Shown: piece by piece, positions 1-9,174 of the stretch
Layout of the letters: each line of letters begins with the position of its first letter
Position numbering within the stretch: the first letter of the stretch is position 1
From: Chrysopilus asiliformis
Lineage: Eukaryota > Arthropoda > Insecta > Diptera > Rhagionidae
Direction of reading: 5' to 3'
Assembly (NCBI GenBank): GCA_964034945.1
Contig: OZ035961.1
Location: 70,047,931-70,111,930 of the forward strand
Length of the DNA: 64,000 bases
Program-made: the position numbers and the translations under genes
Notes under the pieces: generated by a model
What the model saw: the letters and a program-made list of their open reading frames with translations, nothing else
The model's database searches: none
Told to the model about the DNA's origin: nothing

Positions 1-720
1 TAGGCAGTTCTAATGAAATACAAAAATGAAGGAAATTTTCTTGTCTCCAACTTTCGTCACACATAAGACTACTGAAAAACCCGTAGTTTCGGATTAAATA
101 GCAATAAACGAAATTGCTGTTTTTAAAAAGCCGCCATTTTGGTTACTTCCGGTTAACGGATTTCCAAATCTTCTTGTACACAGACTTACAGCAAAAACAA
201 TGTATAACACAGACGATTCAAATCAAACAAATCATTTTAGAAGCATGAATCAAAAACTTAATACCCCATCAGCTAAGGCACAAACCAGAAGATAGTATAA
301 TTATCCCTTGTTGCCAAATATTTTTTCTATTCATAATAAATGAGCTCATAATAAATGAGCTGAACTATGTAATTGTATTATACAATCTGAAGTTTGAATG
401 TTACACTGTTAATACAGTGTATATCTATTTAAAAATTTATTATGAGCTCTTTTATTATGAATAGAAAAAATATTTGGATAATTATACTTAAGCTTTCTCA
501 TAAAGCGACTATCTTCTGGTTTGTGCCTTAGCTGATGGGGTATTAAGTTTTTGATTCATGCTTCTTCTAAAATGATTTGTTTGATTTGAATCGTCTGTGT
601 TATACATTGTTTTTGCTTACACACTGACTGGCAGAAAGAGATATTTGTAATAATGCTCCAATCGACCCAGGAGTACTCAAGAAATGTTTTTTAGGGAAAA
701 TACTACGCATAATAAATTAA
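1..720 (-). mobile_element. Diverged DINE-like element, family H1 (split)
   Basis: Diverged minus-strand copy of the family called H1 here (compare 6364..7278). Positions 1..186 match the part holding the conserved 'cttccggttaacggatttcc' and 'cttgtacacagac' stretches; 618..720 continue it after an inserted MITE ('ctccaatcgac', 'aaatgttttttagg'). It carries no gene. The left edge runs out of the window. Confidence 0.5.
189..617. mobile_element. Long-TIR MITE inserted in family H1
   Basis: The two ends are inverted copies of each other for about 170 bp: the left end begins CAGCAAAAACAATG and the right end finishes CATTGTTTTTGCT. A TA dinucleotide flanks each side (187-188 and 618-619), as for Tc1/mariner-type insertion. 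The element sits exactly where the H1 microsatellite should be. It has no coding capacity. Confidence 0.7.
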
Positions 721-816
721 AAAGCATGTGATACGCGGAACCGATTTTAGTTATTTTTCCACATTACTTACAAAATACTGGTAAAATATAGGATTTTAGA
801 ATTGGTGAATATAGTA

Positions 817-1551
817 TTGGGTGTACAAATAAGTTTCCGCTGTTTTTTTTATCAAAAACTGCGCATTTTTTGTAAAAGAATGGTAAATTATGTTCTATTC
901 GAAGTATTGTCCATCGCTTGTCACTACTTTTTCCCATCGTTCTGGCAGCATACGGGTACCGCGTCGGAAGAATGCTTCATCTTTTGAGGTTATCCATGAA
1001 TCGAGCCAATTTTTGGCGTCTTCGTAATAACGGAAGTGCTGCTCAGCCAGGCCATGTGTCATCGATCTGAACAAAGTGATAGTCGGAAGGGGCAAAGTGT
1101 GTAGAATAATACGGGTGGGGTAAGACGTCTCATTTTAGTGTTTCCAGGTAGGTTTTGACCGGCGACGCAACATGTGGACGAGCATTATCATGCAGGAGAA
1201 TAACTTTGTCGTGTCTGGAGTAGTAAAAGGCGCGCTTTTTCTTGAGTGCTAGACTCAATCTCATCAATTATGTTCGGTAGGCAGCCCCAGTAATGATTTC
1301 GTGCGGTTTGAGCAAAACATAGTACACGACGTCAACCTGATCTCACAAATTACGCTTATTCGGCTCAAAACTCGACATTTTCGCACACAAAAGAATCAAT
1401 TATACTGATAAAAATTTACTAATATTTCAAGGTTATGTTGTCGAAAGATGTCAAACCTTGTCATAATGTCGTTTTACATCTGACAATTTTAACCATAACT
1501 TACTGGTGCGCCAACTTTTGTCAAACCGCGGAGACCTATTTGTACCCCCAA
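817..1551 (-). mobile_element. Internally deleted DD34D mariner
   Basis: Imperfect terminal inverted repeats: TTGGGTGTACAAATAAG at the left, and the reverse complement of the right end begins TTGGGGGTACAAATAGG. Each end is flanked by TA (815-816, 1552-1553). At 735 bp it is far shorter than the usual mariner of about 1.3 kb. Confidence 0.85.
895..1378 (-). pseudogene. Mariner transposase remnant
   Basis: Reading leftward from an ATG at 1378, the first residues MSSFEPNKRNL match a mariner N-terminus, then the frame breaks. The middle of the gene, including the helix-turn-helix and the first catalytic Asp, is missing. The second half is recognisable: LLHDNARPHVA holds the second catalytic Asp, 34 residues separate it from the Asp of APSDYHF, and the C-terminal tail reads RMLPERWEKVVTSDGQYFE before the stop. 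Several frameshifts and an in-frame stop make it inactive. Confidence 0.85.
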
Positions 1552-1647
1552 TATAATATTTGTTGCAACGTTACTTTAAAAATAAATTCAAAAAACTTAA
1601 GTTGTTTCTTTTTTGTTCAAAATTCAAATAATTGTTAACAAAATTAG

Positions 1648-3816
1648 TTTTTACTTTCTTCTACGGAGTATAATAAAGTATTGTATTCATGAAAAATTTC
1701 GACCTCTTAATTTTGCCTAAAAAACATTTCCCGATCAATCCTGAGTCGATTGGAGTCATATTTAAAAAATGTCTTTCTGTCTGTCAGTCTGTCAGTCTGT
1801 CAGTCTGTCAGTCTGTCAGTCTGTCAGTCTGTCAGTCTGTCAGTCTGTCAGTCTGTCAGTCTGTCAGTCTGTCAGTCTGTCAGTCTGTCAGTCTGTCAGT
1901 CTGTCAGTCTGTCAGTCTGTCAGTCTGTCAGTCTGTCAGTCTGTCAGTCTGTCAGTCTGTCAGTCTGTCAGTCTGTCAGTCTGTCAGTCTGTCAGTCTGT
2001 CAGTCTGTCAGTCTGTCAGTCTGTCAGTCTGTCAGTCTGTCAGTCTGTCAGTCTGTCAGTCTGTCAGTCTGTCAGTCTGTCAGTCTGTCAGTCTGTCAGT
2101 CTGTCAGTCTATCAGTCTGTCAGTCTGTCAGTCTGTCAGTCTGTCAGTCTGTCAGTCTGTCAGTCTGTCAGTCTGTCAGTCTGTCAGTCTGTCAGTCTGT
2201 CAGTCTGTCAGTCTGTCAGTCTGTCAGTCTGTCAGTCTGTCAGTCTGTCAGTCTGTCAGTCTGTCAGTCTGTCAGTCTGTCAGTCTGTCAGTCTGTCAGT
2301 CTGTCAGTCTGTCAGTCTGTCAGTCTGTCAGTCTGTCAGTCTGTCAGTCTGTCAGTCTGTCAGTCTGTCAGTCTGTCAGTCTGTCAGTCTGTCAGTCTGT
2401 CAGTCTGTCAGTCTGTCAGTCTGTCAGTCTGTCAGTCTGTCAGTCTGTCAGTCTGTCAGTCTGTCAGTCTGTCAGTCTGTCAGTCTGTCAGTCTGTCAGT
2501 CTGTCAGTCTGTCAGTCTGTCAGTCTGTCAGTCTGTCAGTCTGTCAGTCTGTCAGTCTGTCAGTCTGTCAGTCTGTCAGTCTGTCAGTCTGTCAGTCTGT
2601 CAGTCTGTCAGTCTGTCAGTCTGTCAGTCTGTCAGTCTGTCAGTCTGTCAGTCTGTCAGTCTGTCAGTCTGTCAGTCTGTCAGTCTGTCAGTCTGTCAGT
2701 CTGTCAGTCTGTCAGTCTGTCAGTCTGTCAGTCTGTCAGTCTGTCAGTCTGTCAGTCTGTCAGTCTGTCAGTCTGTCAGTCTGTCAGTCTGTCAGTCTGT
2801 CAGTCTGTCAGTCTGTCAGTCTGTCAGTCTGTCAGTCTGTCAGTCTGTCAGTCTGTCAGTCTGTCAGTCTGTCAGTCTGTCAGTCTGTCAGTCTGTCAGT
2901 CTGTCAGTCTGTCAGTCTGTCAGTCTGTCAGTCTGTCAGTCTGTCAGTCTGTCAGTCTGTCAGTCTGTCAGTCTGTCAGTCTGTCAGTCTGTCAGTCTGT
3001 CAGTCTGACAGTCTGTCAGTCTGTCAGTCTGTCAGTCTGTCAGTCTGTCAGTCTGTCAGTCTGTCAGTCTGTCAGTCTGTGTACAAGATTTCTCAAAAAC
3101 TAATAGAGCTAGCGCCATGAAATTTTATAGGCATGTTGGGTCCTGAAATGGGACGATCCTGTCAACTTTTGGTGGAAATCCGTTAACCGGAAGTATCCAA
3201 AATGGCGGTTTTTCAAAAATCGCAATTTCGTTTTTCTCAATTTACTCCCAAACTACGCGTTTTTTAGTAGCCTTAAGTATGACAAAACTTGGAGAAAATA
3301 AAACTTCCCACACTTTTGTCTTTAGCTATAACTCGATATCTCAACCTGTTATCGAGATAAACCGTTATTTCCAAAAAAAACAGTTTTTTGCGATTATCTC
3401 GAAAATTAACGGGTTTTTGCTGACTGAATGTATGAAGTGAATTAATGAGAATGACATTCTGCACAATTTTGTCTTTTACCGTTATCCGTTATCTTTTACC
3501 GTTATTGAGATATTTTCATTAATATGTAAAAAATCATATTTTTGCGAATAATTTGCAAACTAACGGTTTTTCGACAAATCAGTTAGAAGAATAATTAAAG
3601 ATGTTAACATTTTCTACATTTTTGCCATTTACCGTAAATTGATATCTTTTACAGTTCTCAAGTTATCTCAAATTTTGTACGTTTTTGATATTTTTGAATA
3701 AACCAAGAATTTATTGGGAGGTCGTCTTAGGTTGACAACGCGACAGGGCTCTAGCGTAAATTGCGCAGGGTCGTAGATTTTGTAGAAGAAAGTTTTGTGT
3801 TGACCACAACTGATAT
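1648..3816 (+). mobile_element. DINE-like (Helentron-type) element, family H1, with expanded core
   Basis: The 5' part runs from TTTACTTTCTTCTACGGAG into the octamer array; the 3' part runs from gtgtacaagatttctc to gttgaccacaactgatat. A 12-bp subterminal inverted repeat is present (ACTTTCTTCTAC at the left, GTAGAAGAAAGT near the right end), with a small hairpin (gttg-acca-caac) close to the 3' end. Subterminal repeats, a 3' hairpin, a tetranucleotide microsatellite core and no target duplication are the known hallmarks of dipteran DINE-1/mini-me elements. No protein is encoded. Confidence 0.65.
1777..3082 (+). repeat. Octamer microsatellite (CAGTCTGT)n, about 163 units
   Basis: About 1.3 kb of almost perfect 8-bp repeats. 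Only two substitutions were seen (G to A at 2111, T to A at 3008). The 8-bp period keeps all three plus-strand frames open as Ser/Val/Cys/Gln/Leu repeats; these are not genes. Other H1 copies here carry only about 25 to 60 bp of mixed GTCT/GTCA tetramers at the same place. Confidence 0.95.
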
Positions 3817-3845
3817 TTTTTTATTACTCTTTAAATGGAAAACTC

Positions 3846-3950
3846 TTGAGGAACCGGAGCCAAGGTTGTCTTAAAAAACGGAGCCGGAACCGGAACCACT
3901 GGAGAGAAATAGTGCATAACCGGAACCGTGGAACCGAACCGTTTCAAAAA
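3846..3950. repeat. Degenerate GGAACC/GAACCG simple repeat
   Basis: Irregular repeats of ggaaccg and ccggaacc over about 100 bp. The short ORF across it is a by-product. Confidence 0.6.
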
Positions 3951-4552
3951 TCAAGGGGTTTCATATATACGAAGAACTATTTTTTCCCAATTGGCGGTTT
4001 GAACTTGGTTTTTAATGTTCTTTTGTGAAACAATATCTTTAACCGTAGGATGTGCAACACTCCGACGGCGCTAAGTAGTCCTACTGGCCCTCGAAAAGCC
4101 CCGACATAATATAGGCAGATATATTGTATTTTTATAGGGAAAGGTATGCTATTTGATGTAGGCAGGTGTGCTGCTATGGTCTATTATTGTTAATATGTGT
4201 TGTCAATATGTGTGTGTGTGCATGTGTAAGAGAATGACAATGAAGCGAATTAACCCTAGACCCGTGTACTATAAAACATCCATATATTGTGTACTTGGGC
4301 ACTCAGATGTAGGTAATTCTAATAGAAAATTTATGGCTTGTTTGTTTAAAAATCATAAAAATGTGGTTTATTCGTTAAACAAGTAATGCCCGGTTTCACA
4401 GTGGAAAGCTTCGGCTTTGTTAAACTTATCCTGGTAGCTTAAGCTTTCGCTCACACAAGTGCTGTTTCACAGTTAAATTTTGTGTGTCGATTAACAAAAC
4501 TCAGTTTAGTGAATTTAATAGGCCACTGTGTATTTTTGTACTCATGGTAAAC

Positions 4553-4596
4553 AATATTTAGCTCCGTAAAATTTTTATTTTACGGAGCTAAATATT
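4553..4596. repeat. Snap-back palindrome, 20-bp arms
   Basis: Left arm aatatttagctccgtaaaat (4553..4572), loop tttt, perfectly inverted right arm (4577..4596). The same ctccgtaaaat motif recurs at 5158..5168 as part of the larger inverted repeat. Confidence 0.85.
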
Positions 4597-4737
4597 CATT
4601 TTAACACCGTTTTGACCTAAATTTTGAATTAACTCCGAAAAGGAGTCAAAAATTCACTCCAACTCCTTTTGGGAATTATTTTGATTGTAAAGGGTGTTCA
4701 CGTTTAGACGAGGCTTACCAATTGGCTTCAACAGCCT

Positions 4738-4800
4738 ATTGGGAAGGCAAATGGTTTACGATTCGAGAGGTACCATGTTCGAGTCCCGGCAGAGACATGC
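4738..4800 (+). ncRNA. tRNA-like module (possible pol III promoter remnant)
   Basis: GCCTATTGGGAAGGC resembles an A box, and about 40 nt further on gttcgagtccc matches the B-box consensus GGTTCGANTCC. The spacing suits a tRNA. No acceptor stem pairs and no anticodon arm could be drawn, so this is a tRNA-like piece inside a transposon and not a tRNA gene. Confidence 0.3.
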
Positions 4801-5259
4801 AAGAAAAGTTGTTAACAGTCAATATTAACTTTGAAGACACGAAAAAAAACTCAAAACATCTCAAATGCTTGCAAAAAAAGAGAATTTGCGAGGTTTTTTT
4901 TGGGCCATCTAAGAAGTTGATTTAACACCGAAAAATTGTTAAAAATTAACACCCATAGGGAATTGTTGTGAACTCCTTAGCACGGAGTTCGATTTTCTCC
5001 GATAGGTGATGGTCTATGAGGTTGCTCTGTAATGACTATATGTAAATAAATAAATAAAAATCAAAATAATTCCCAAAAGGAGTTGGAGTGAATTTTTGGC
5101 TCCTTTTCGGAGTTAATTCACAATTGAGGTTAAAACGGTGTTAAAATGAATATTTAGCTCCGTAAAATAAAAATGTAAAAATAACTCCGCGCTACGGTGT
5201 TACATTTTTTCTAAATAACACTGCGAGGTGCTTACTTTTAGCTATGTTTTGAGGCGGAG

Positions 5260-5376
5260 TTAATTCGTCCCCGCATTTTTTCGAGAGTGAACAGCATTCG
5301 TAACATTCTTCATCACTTTCAGATAGTAGCATTCTTCATCACTTTCATGAAATAAATCTTCAAAATCACTATCCAT
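5260..5376 (-). pseudogene. Probable N-terminal piece of a piggyBac transposase
   Basis: A 38-codon ORF reading left from ATG at 5376: MDSDFEDLFHESDEECYY, then basic residues, then stop. A very acidic Asp/Glu/Ser-rich N-terminus is usual in piggyBac transposases. It lies just inside the right end of a TTAA-flanked element in the expected orientation. The rest of the gene (DDD domain, Cys-rich tail) is absent. The assignment rests on context and composition, not on a conserved motif. Confidence 0.4.
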
Positions 5377-5535
5377 TATTAAAAACTCAATTTAAAAACC
5401 AATAATAATAATATGTAAGAAATACAAATTGGAAAATATAACCCCAAAAAACACGGGTCTATGGTTAAGGGAAAATAAAACCGTTTTTTGTTTGGTTTTA
5501 TCGAATTTTTATTCTGTCAACAGAGAAAATAAAAA

Positions 5536-6056
5536 TTAAACATAACAAAAGTTATAATTGCCAATCTGCCAATTAGTGAAAACCCGTATGATGATATTGC
5601 ATTGTTCGAAGTTTAAGTGAACGGCGAACAATTGTATCAAAATTCCCCTTTGAAGTCAAACTTTTCAACAAAATTTTTTAAAATTTATTCCAATCAGATT
5701 TTGATGTATGAAAATTTTATGTAGAATCATATCCTAAATAAATTTTGTTCTTGCACTTTTTTGATAAGATGTACCGTTTTTGAGATATTTATACCCGCAT
5801 GGTGAAACCAAAGGGTATATTAAATTATCCTTACCGTTTGTAACTGCCAAGATTCCGTCATCACACACAAAATGAATTACACCAGTGTGTTTAAAATGTT
5901 AAAAAAAATTGAATTTTGCATGTCAGTCCATCTGTTCATCTGTGGCGCGGATTGCGGGCACACGGATTGAGCTAGAAACTTGAAATTACGGACGGATGGA
6001 CATGCAAAATTCACTTATTTTATCATTCTAAACACAATGAAACTCAATTAAATTCA
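5536..6056 (-). mobile_element. DINE-like element, family H2, with internal inversion
   Basis: 5536..5787 is an H2 copy in minus orientation (3' end 'cataacaaaagttataattgcc', hairpin attgcca/tggcaat degenerate). At 5788 the sequence switches to plus orientation (tatacccgcatggtgaaacc ... gcggattgcggg) until about 5985, then returns to minus ('cggacggatggacatgc'). So the middle is inverted, or a second copy landed inside. Confidence 0.6.
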
Positions 6057-6363
6057 TTTGTACACATCCAAAACACATTATATAAGTGGTTTGACCATTT
6101 TTTGCTCGCAGCTGCCACACGACCGCCATGCAAATACATATGGGCCTGCCCAGGCCCAGTTGTGTATATCTTGCAAGCAGTTAGAAAAACACATTACTTC
6201 AACGAATTGTGCACAAACAAATAAAGGTAGGGCTCATTCGGTTTAGATGTTTATGCTACAGGAAGTCATAGAGCCATTTTTCCCACCGATGGCAAAAAAA
6301 AATGTTGTAAGCAGTTAAAGTCGGAATGGGCCTGCTCAGGCTCAGTTGCACATCCTAGGGTTA

Positions 6364-7278
6364 AATATCAGTTGTGGTCAACACAAAACTTTCTTCTACA
6401 AAATCTACGACCCTGCGCAATTTACGATAGAGCCCTGTCGCGTTGTCAACCTAAGACGACCTCCCAATAAATTCTTGGTTTATTCAAAAATATCAAAAAC
6501 GTACAAAATTTGAGATAACTTGAGAACTGTAAAAGATATCAATTTACGGTAAATGGCAAAAATGTAGAAAATGTTAACATATTTAATTATTCTTTTAACT
6601 GATTTGTCGAAAAACCGTTAGTTTGCAAATTATTCGCAAACATATGATTTTTCACATATTAATGAAAATATCTCAATAACGGTAAAAGATAACGGATAAC
6701 GGTAAGAAACAAAATTGTGCAGAATGCCATTCTCATTAATTCACTTCATACATTCAGTCAGCAAAAACCCGTTAGTTTTCGAGATAATCGTAAAAAACTG
6801 TTTTTTTTTTGGAAATAACGGTTTATCTCGATAACAGGTGGAGATATCGAGTTATAGCTAAAGACAAAAGTGTGGGAAATTTTATTTTCTCCAAGTTTTG
6901 TCATACTTAAGGCCACTAAAAAACGCGTAGTTTGGGAGTAAATCGAGAAAAACGAAATTGCGATTTTTGAAAAACCGCCATTTTGGATAATTCCGGTTAA
7001 CGGATTTCCACCAAAAGTTGATAGGATCGTCCCATTTCAGGACCCAACATGCCTATAAAATTTCATGGCGCTAGCTCTATTAGTTTTTGAGAAATCTTGT
7101 ACACAGACTGACAGACAGACTGACAGACAGACTGACAGACTGACAGACAGAAAGACCTTTTTTAAATATGACTCCAATCGACTCAGGAGTGATCGGGAAA
7201 TGTTTTTTAGGCAAAACTAAGAGGTCGAAATTTTTCATGAATACAATACTTTATTATACTCCGTAGAAGAAAGTAAAA
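6364..7278 (-). mobile_element. DINE-like element, family H1, short core
   Basis: The most complete unexpanded H1 copy, reading right to left: cagttgtggtcaacac (3' hairpin), ctttcttctac near the left end and gtagaagaaagt at the right end. Its microsatellite (about 7105..7155) is a short mix of GTCT and GTCA tetramers. It starts directly at the TTAA of the outer piggyBac-type element. Confidence 0.7.
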
Positions 7279-7406
7279 AGGGACACGTTCGTTTTTGAAT
7301 CCAACTCTTTTAAAAAATGATTCTTTTTTATCTCCAAGTAAAGAATTTTTATATAAAATCGTATTTTAAACATGATCATATTTTCGATACGACGCACCGT
7401 TTTCAA

Positions 7407-7960
7407 GGAGCAGACCCATTCATATGAAAAACGCCTTTATACCAAATTGCAAGTCTGTGACGCATAGAGAGAACTGCATATCTCCAAAATATTTTTTAGC
7501 AATATAGAGCCTGTTCAGATTGGTTGAAATAGTCCGCCTAAATAGGACGGATGAAATATTGCTCGTGTTCAGATTGAGACTATTTGAACCAGTAGCTGTG
7601 AGCAATCAGACTGGCGTGAAACATTTGGGAAACGGAACATTTCTAAAGAATTGCAAGTAATACGTGGCTGCCTTTTGCTCTGCGACGTGTTGCATCGACG
7701 ACGACCGAAACAATAATGACAATGGAACACATTCAGTGTAACAGCCAACCAATCAGAGCACGACAGGCGGAACTCTGAGAATGGAGTTTTTAGTTTTGAG
7801 GATGATTTTCCTATCAGCAGTCCCACTTCCTCACCTTGCCCTAATGTTGCCTGTTTCTGTCCTATTTATGCGGACTATTTCAACCAATGTGAACAAGCTC
7901 ATAGACACGTTTGTTTTGAAACCAATAGACAAAATTGTATCAACGTTCTTAGAGACCAAA
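7407..7960 (+). repeat. Dispersed repeat also present at 43110..43262
   Basis: 7407..7506 and 7901..7960 together match 43130..43262 ('gaaaaacgcct', 'tctccaaaatatttttt', 'gacacgtttgttttgaaa'). The match is continuous once the MITE at 7507..7900 and one ATA are taken out. The plus-strand ORF running across 7781..8029 crosses this junction and is therefore not a gene. Confidence 0.6.
7507..7900. mobile_element. Harbinger-like MITE, 394 bp
   Basis: Inverted ends of about 45 bp (GAGCCTGTTCAGATTGGTTG at the left; reverse complement of the right begins GAGCTTGTTCACATTGGTTG). ATA flanks both sides (7504-7506, 7901-7903), a 3-bp duplication as made by PIF/Harbinger or ISL2EU-type transposases. It has no transposase. 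Confidence 0.65.
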
Positions 7961-8157
7961 TATCAAAATAAAAGTGAAGAAAGATTATATGAAGACACTG
8001 CATCAAAAATACTTAAAACCAAAATATAAATGCATAAGTATAAAATTAATATCAATTACATGGTATTTGTTGTAATGCAACTTAATTAAATAAAAATAAT
8101 AATGCAATGCAACTCAATTAAATAGATATTACTAGTATTTTTTTTAGTATGACTAAC

Positions 8158-8433
8158 CTTTAGCTTATCACTTTCGTTTTGTTGACCGTTGTTATTGTTG
8201 TAGTAGTCCTCTCTAGCTTGATTGGCTAATTTATTTATGATTGATGTGGTCGGTGCATTTGAATCATAGATTTCCGTGTCAATAGTTTCTAAACTATCGG
8301 TATTTCCTGATAATGTCGATATTGGAACACTACCAGAAACTCCGGTTAGCGTCGATGATAATAATAAAGATGAAGGTGATGACGTTTGGTGTAAATGCTC
8401 ATTAGGATGACGGTTAGCAGCTAATAGTAATTC
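8158..8433 (-). CDS. Host gene, second coding exon
   Basis: Read right to left: acceptor ttttcag, then GAATTACTATTAGCTGCTAA, 92 codons without a stop (ELLLAANRHPNEHLHQ ... NNGQQNESDKLK), then donor gttagt after AAG. Both ends are phase 0, which joins exactly with the phase-0 donor of the exon ending at 20396. Composition matches the first exon: Ser/Thr/Asn-rich, with LSSTLTGVSG and a short Asn run. No recognised domain. The next exon was not found left of 8158, where everything is repeat, so it is probably outside the window. It could be a low-complexity linker of a secreted or extracellular protein; the product is unknown. Confidence 0.7.
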
Positions 8434-8892
8434 CTGAAAACGGTTTGTGTATTGATTTACAATTAAAAATTATTATGTATACGAATATAGTTGTGAAATA
8501 CACGTTAAGCGTAACATATATACACATTGCACATGACTTTTATATCGTGCTAGGTCAAAAATTGCAGCTCATATCTTGTGCATTAAATATGGATTAGATT
8601 TTTTTTATACAAAAATATATAGTCCAATAATGACTGTAGTGATGTGTAGATATGATTATTGTGTGGTACAGCCATTGATTTGATTAGAGTTAGTTCAGCA
8701 CTAATAAAAAAGTATTCATATAACACCGATCGAAAATTTATGGTTATTCATAAGAATAGGTAAATGCGCTAGGTGGTAATCTGCAATATGTATGGTTTTG
8801 TATTGGTAAATATCAGGGATGGGAAACGTAATCGTAACGGCTTTTAATCGTAATGATTTTCCGGCTTTTTTTTCAAAACGACGTGGTAACTA

Positions 8893-9087
8893 CACAGAGC
8901 TTCTATAGAACAGAGGTTAAAATCACACTGAGCGACAAAAATATGGCGTGAAATATGGGATTTTATCATTAGCTCGAAAGCTTTACGAAAGCTTTTTTCT
9001 GCTTGTGCTAATGATAAAGTCCCATATTCCACGCCATATTTTTGTCGCTCAGTGTCAATTTTAACCTCTGTTCTATAGAAGCTCTGT
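8893..9087. mobile_element. MITE, 195 bp, about 85-bp arms
   Basis: Two near-perfect inverted arms (cacagagcttctatagaac ... gttctatagaagctctg) around a loop near 8980. The flanks carry ggtaacta on both sides (about 8 bp). It is non-coding; the ORF across it reflects the symmetry. Confidence 0.75.
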
Positions 9088-9174
9088 GGTAACTATATAT
9101 AAATTTAACTCCATTATAATAACGAAAAACGAAACGAAACCGAAAAAAATATTTCGTTTTTTCATTATTTATTG

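Larger units (their letters stand above)
4254..5464 (-). mobile_element. piggyBac-type element (inner), TTAA-flanked
   Basis: The left end CCCTAGACCCGTG is matched by the right end CACGGGTCTATGG, both bordered by TTAA (4250-4253, 5465-5468). Inside are inverted arms (about 4573..4690 and 5055..5172, marked by 'aactccttttgggaatt') and a small palindrome at 4553..4596. A short acidic ORF near the right end fits the start of a piggyBac transposase reading leftward. Confidence 0.6.
4043..6360. mobile_element. piggyBac-type element (outer), TTAA-flanked
   Basis: Ends CCGTAGGATGTGCAAC at the left and, as reverse complement of the right end, CCCTAGGATGTGCAAC, each flanked by TTAA (4039-4042, 6361-6364). 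A CCC-type end at a TTAA target is the piggyBac signature. It has been filled by a second TTAA element and by an H2 copy. No transposase domain of its own was seen. Confidence 0.6.

Noticed and set aside
1777..3082. Possible CRISPR-like array
   Set aside because: Pure 8-bp tandem repeat with no spacers, in a eukaryotic genome.
1689..3120. Long ORFs (439 to 456 codons) of Ser/Val/Cys/Gln/Leu repeats
   Set aside because: They are translations of the 8-bp microsatellite, which has no stop in any plus-strand frame; three overlapping frames are equally open.
7781..8029. 82-codon plus-strand ORF
   Set aside because: It runs from a MITE into a dispersed repeat also present at 43 kb; the junction is a transposon insertion.
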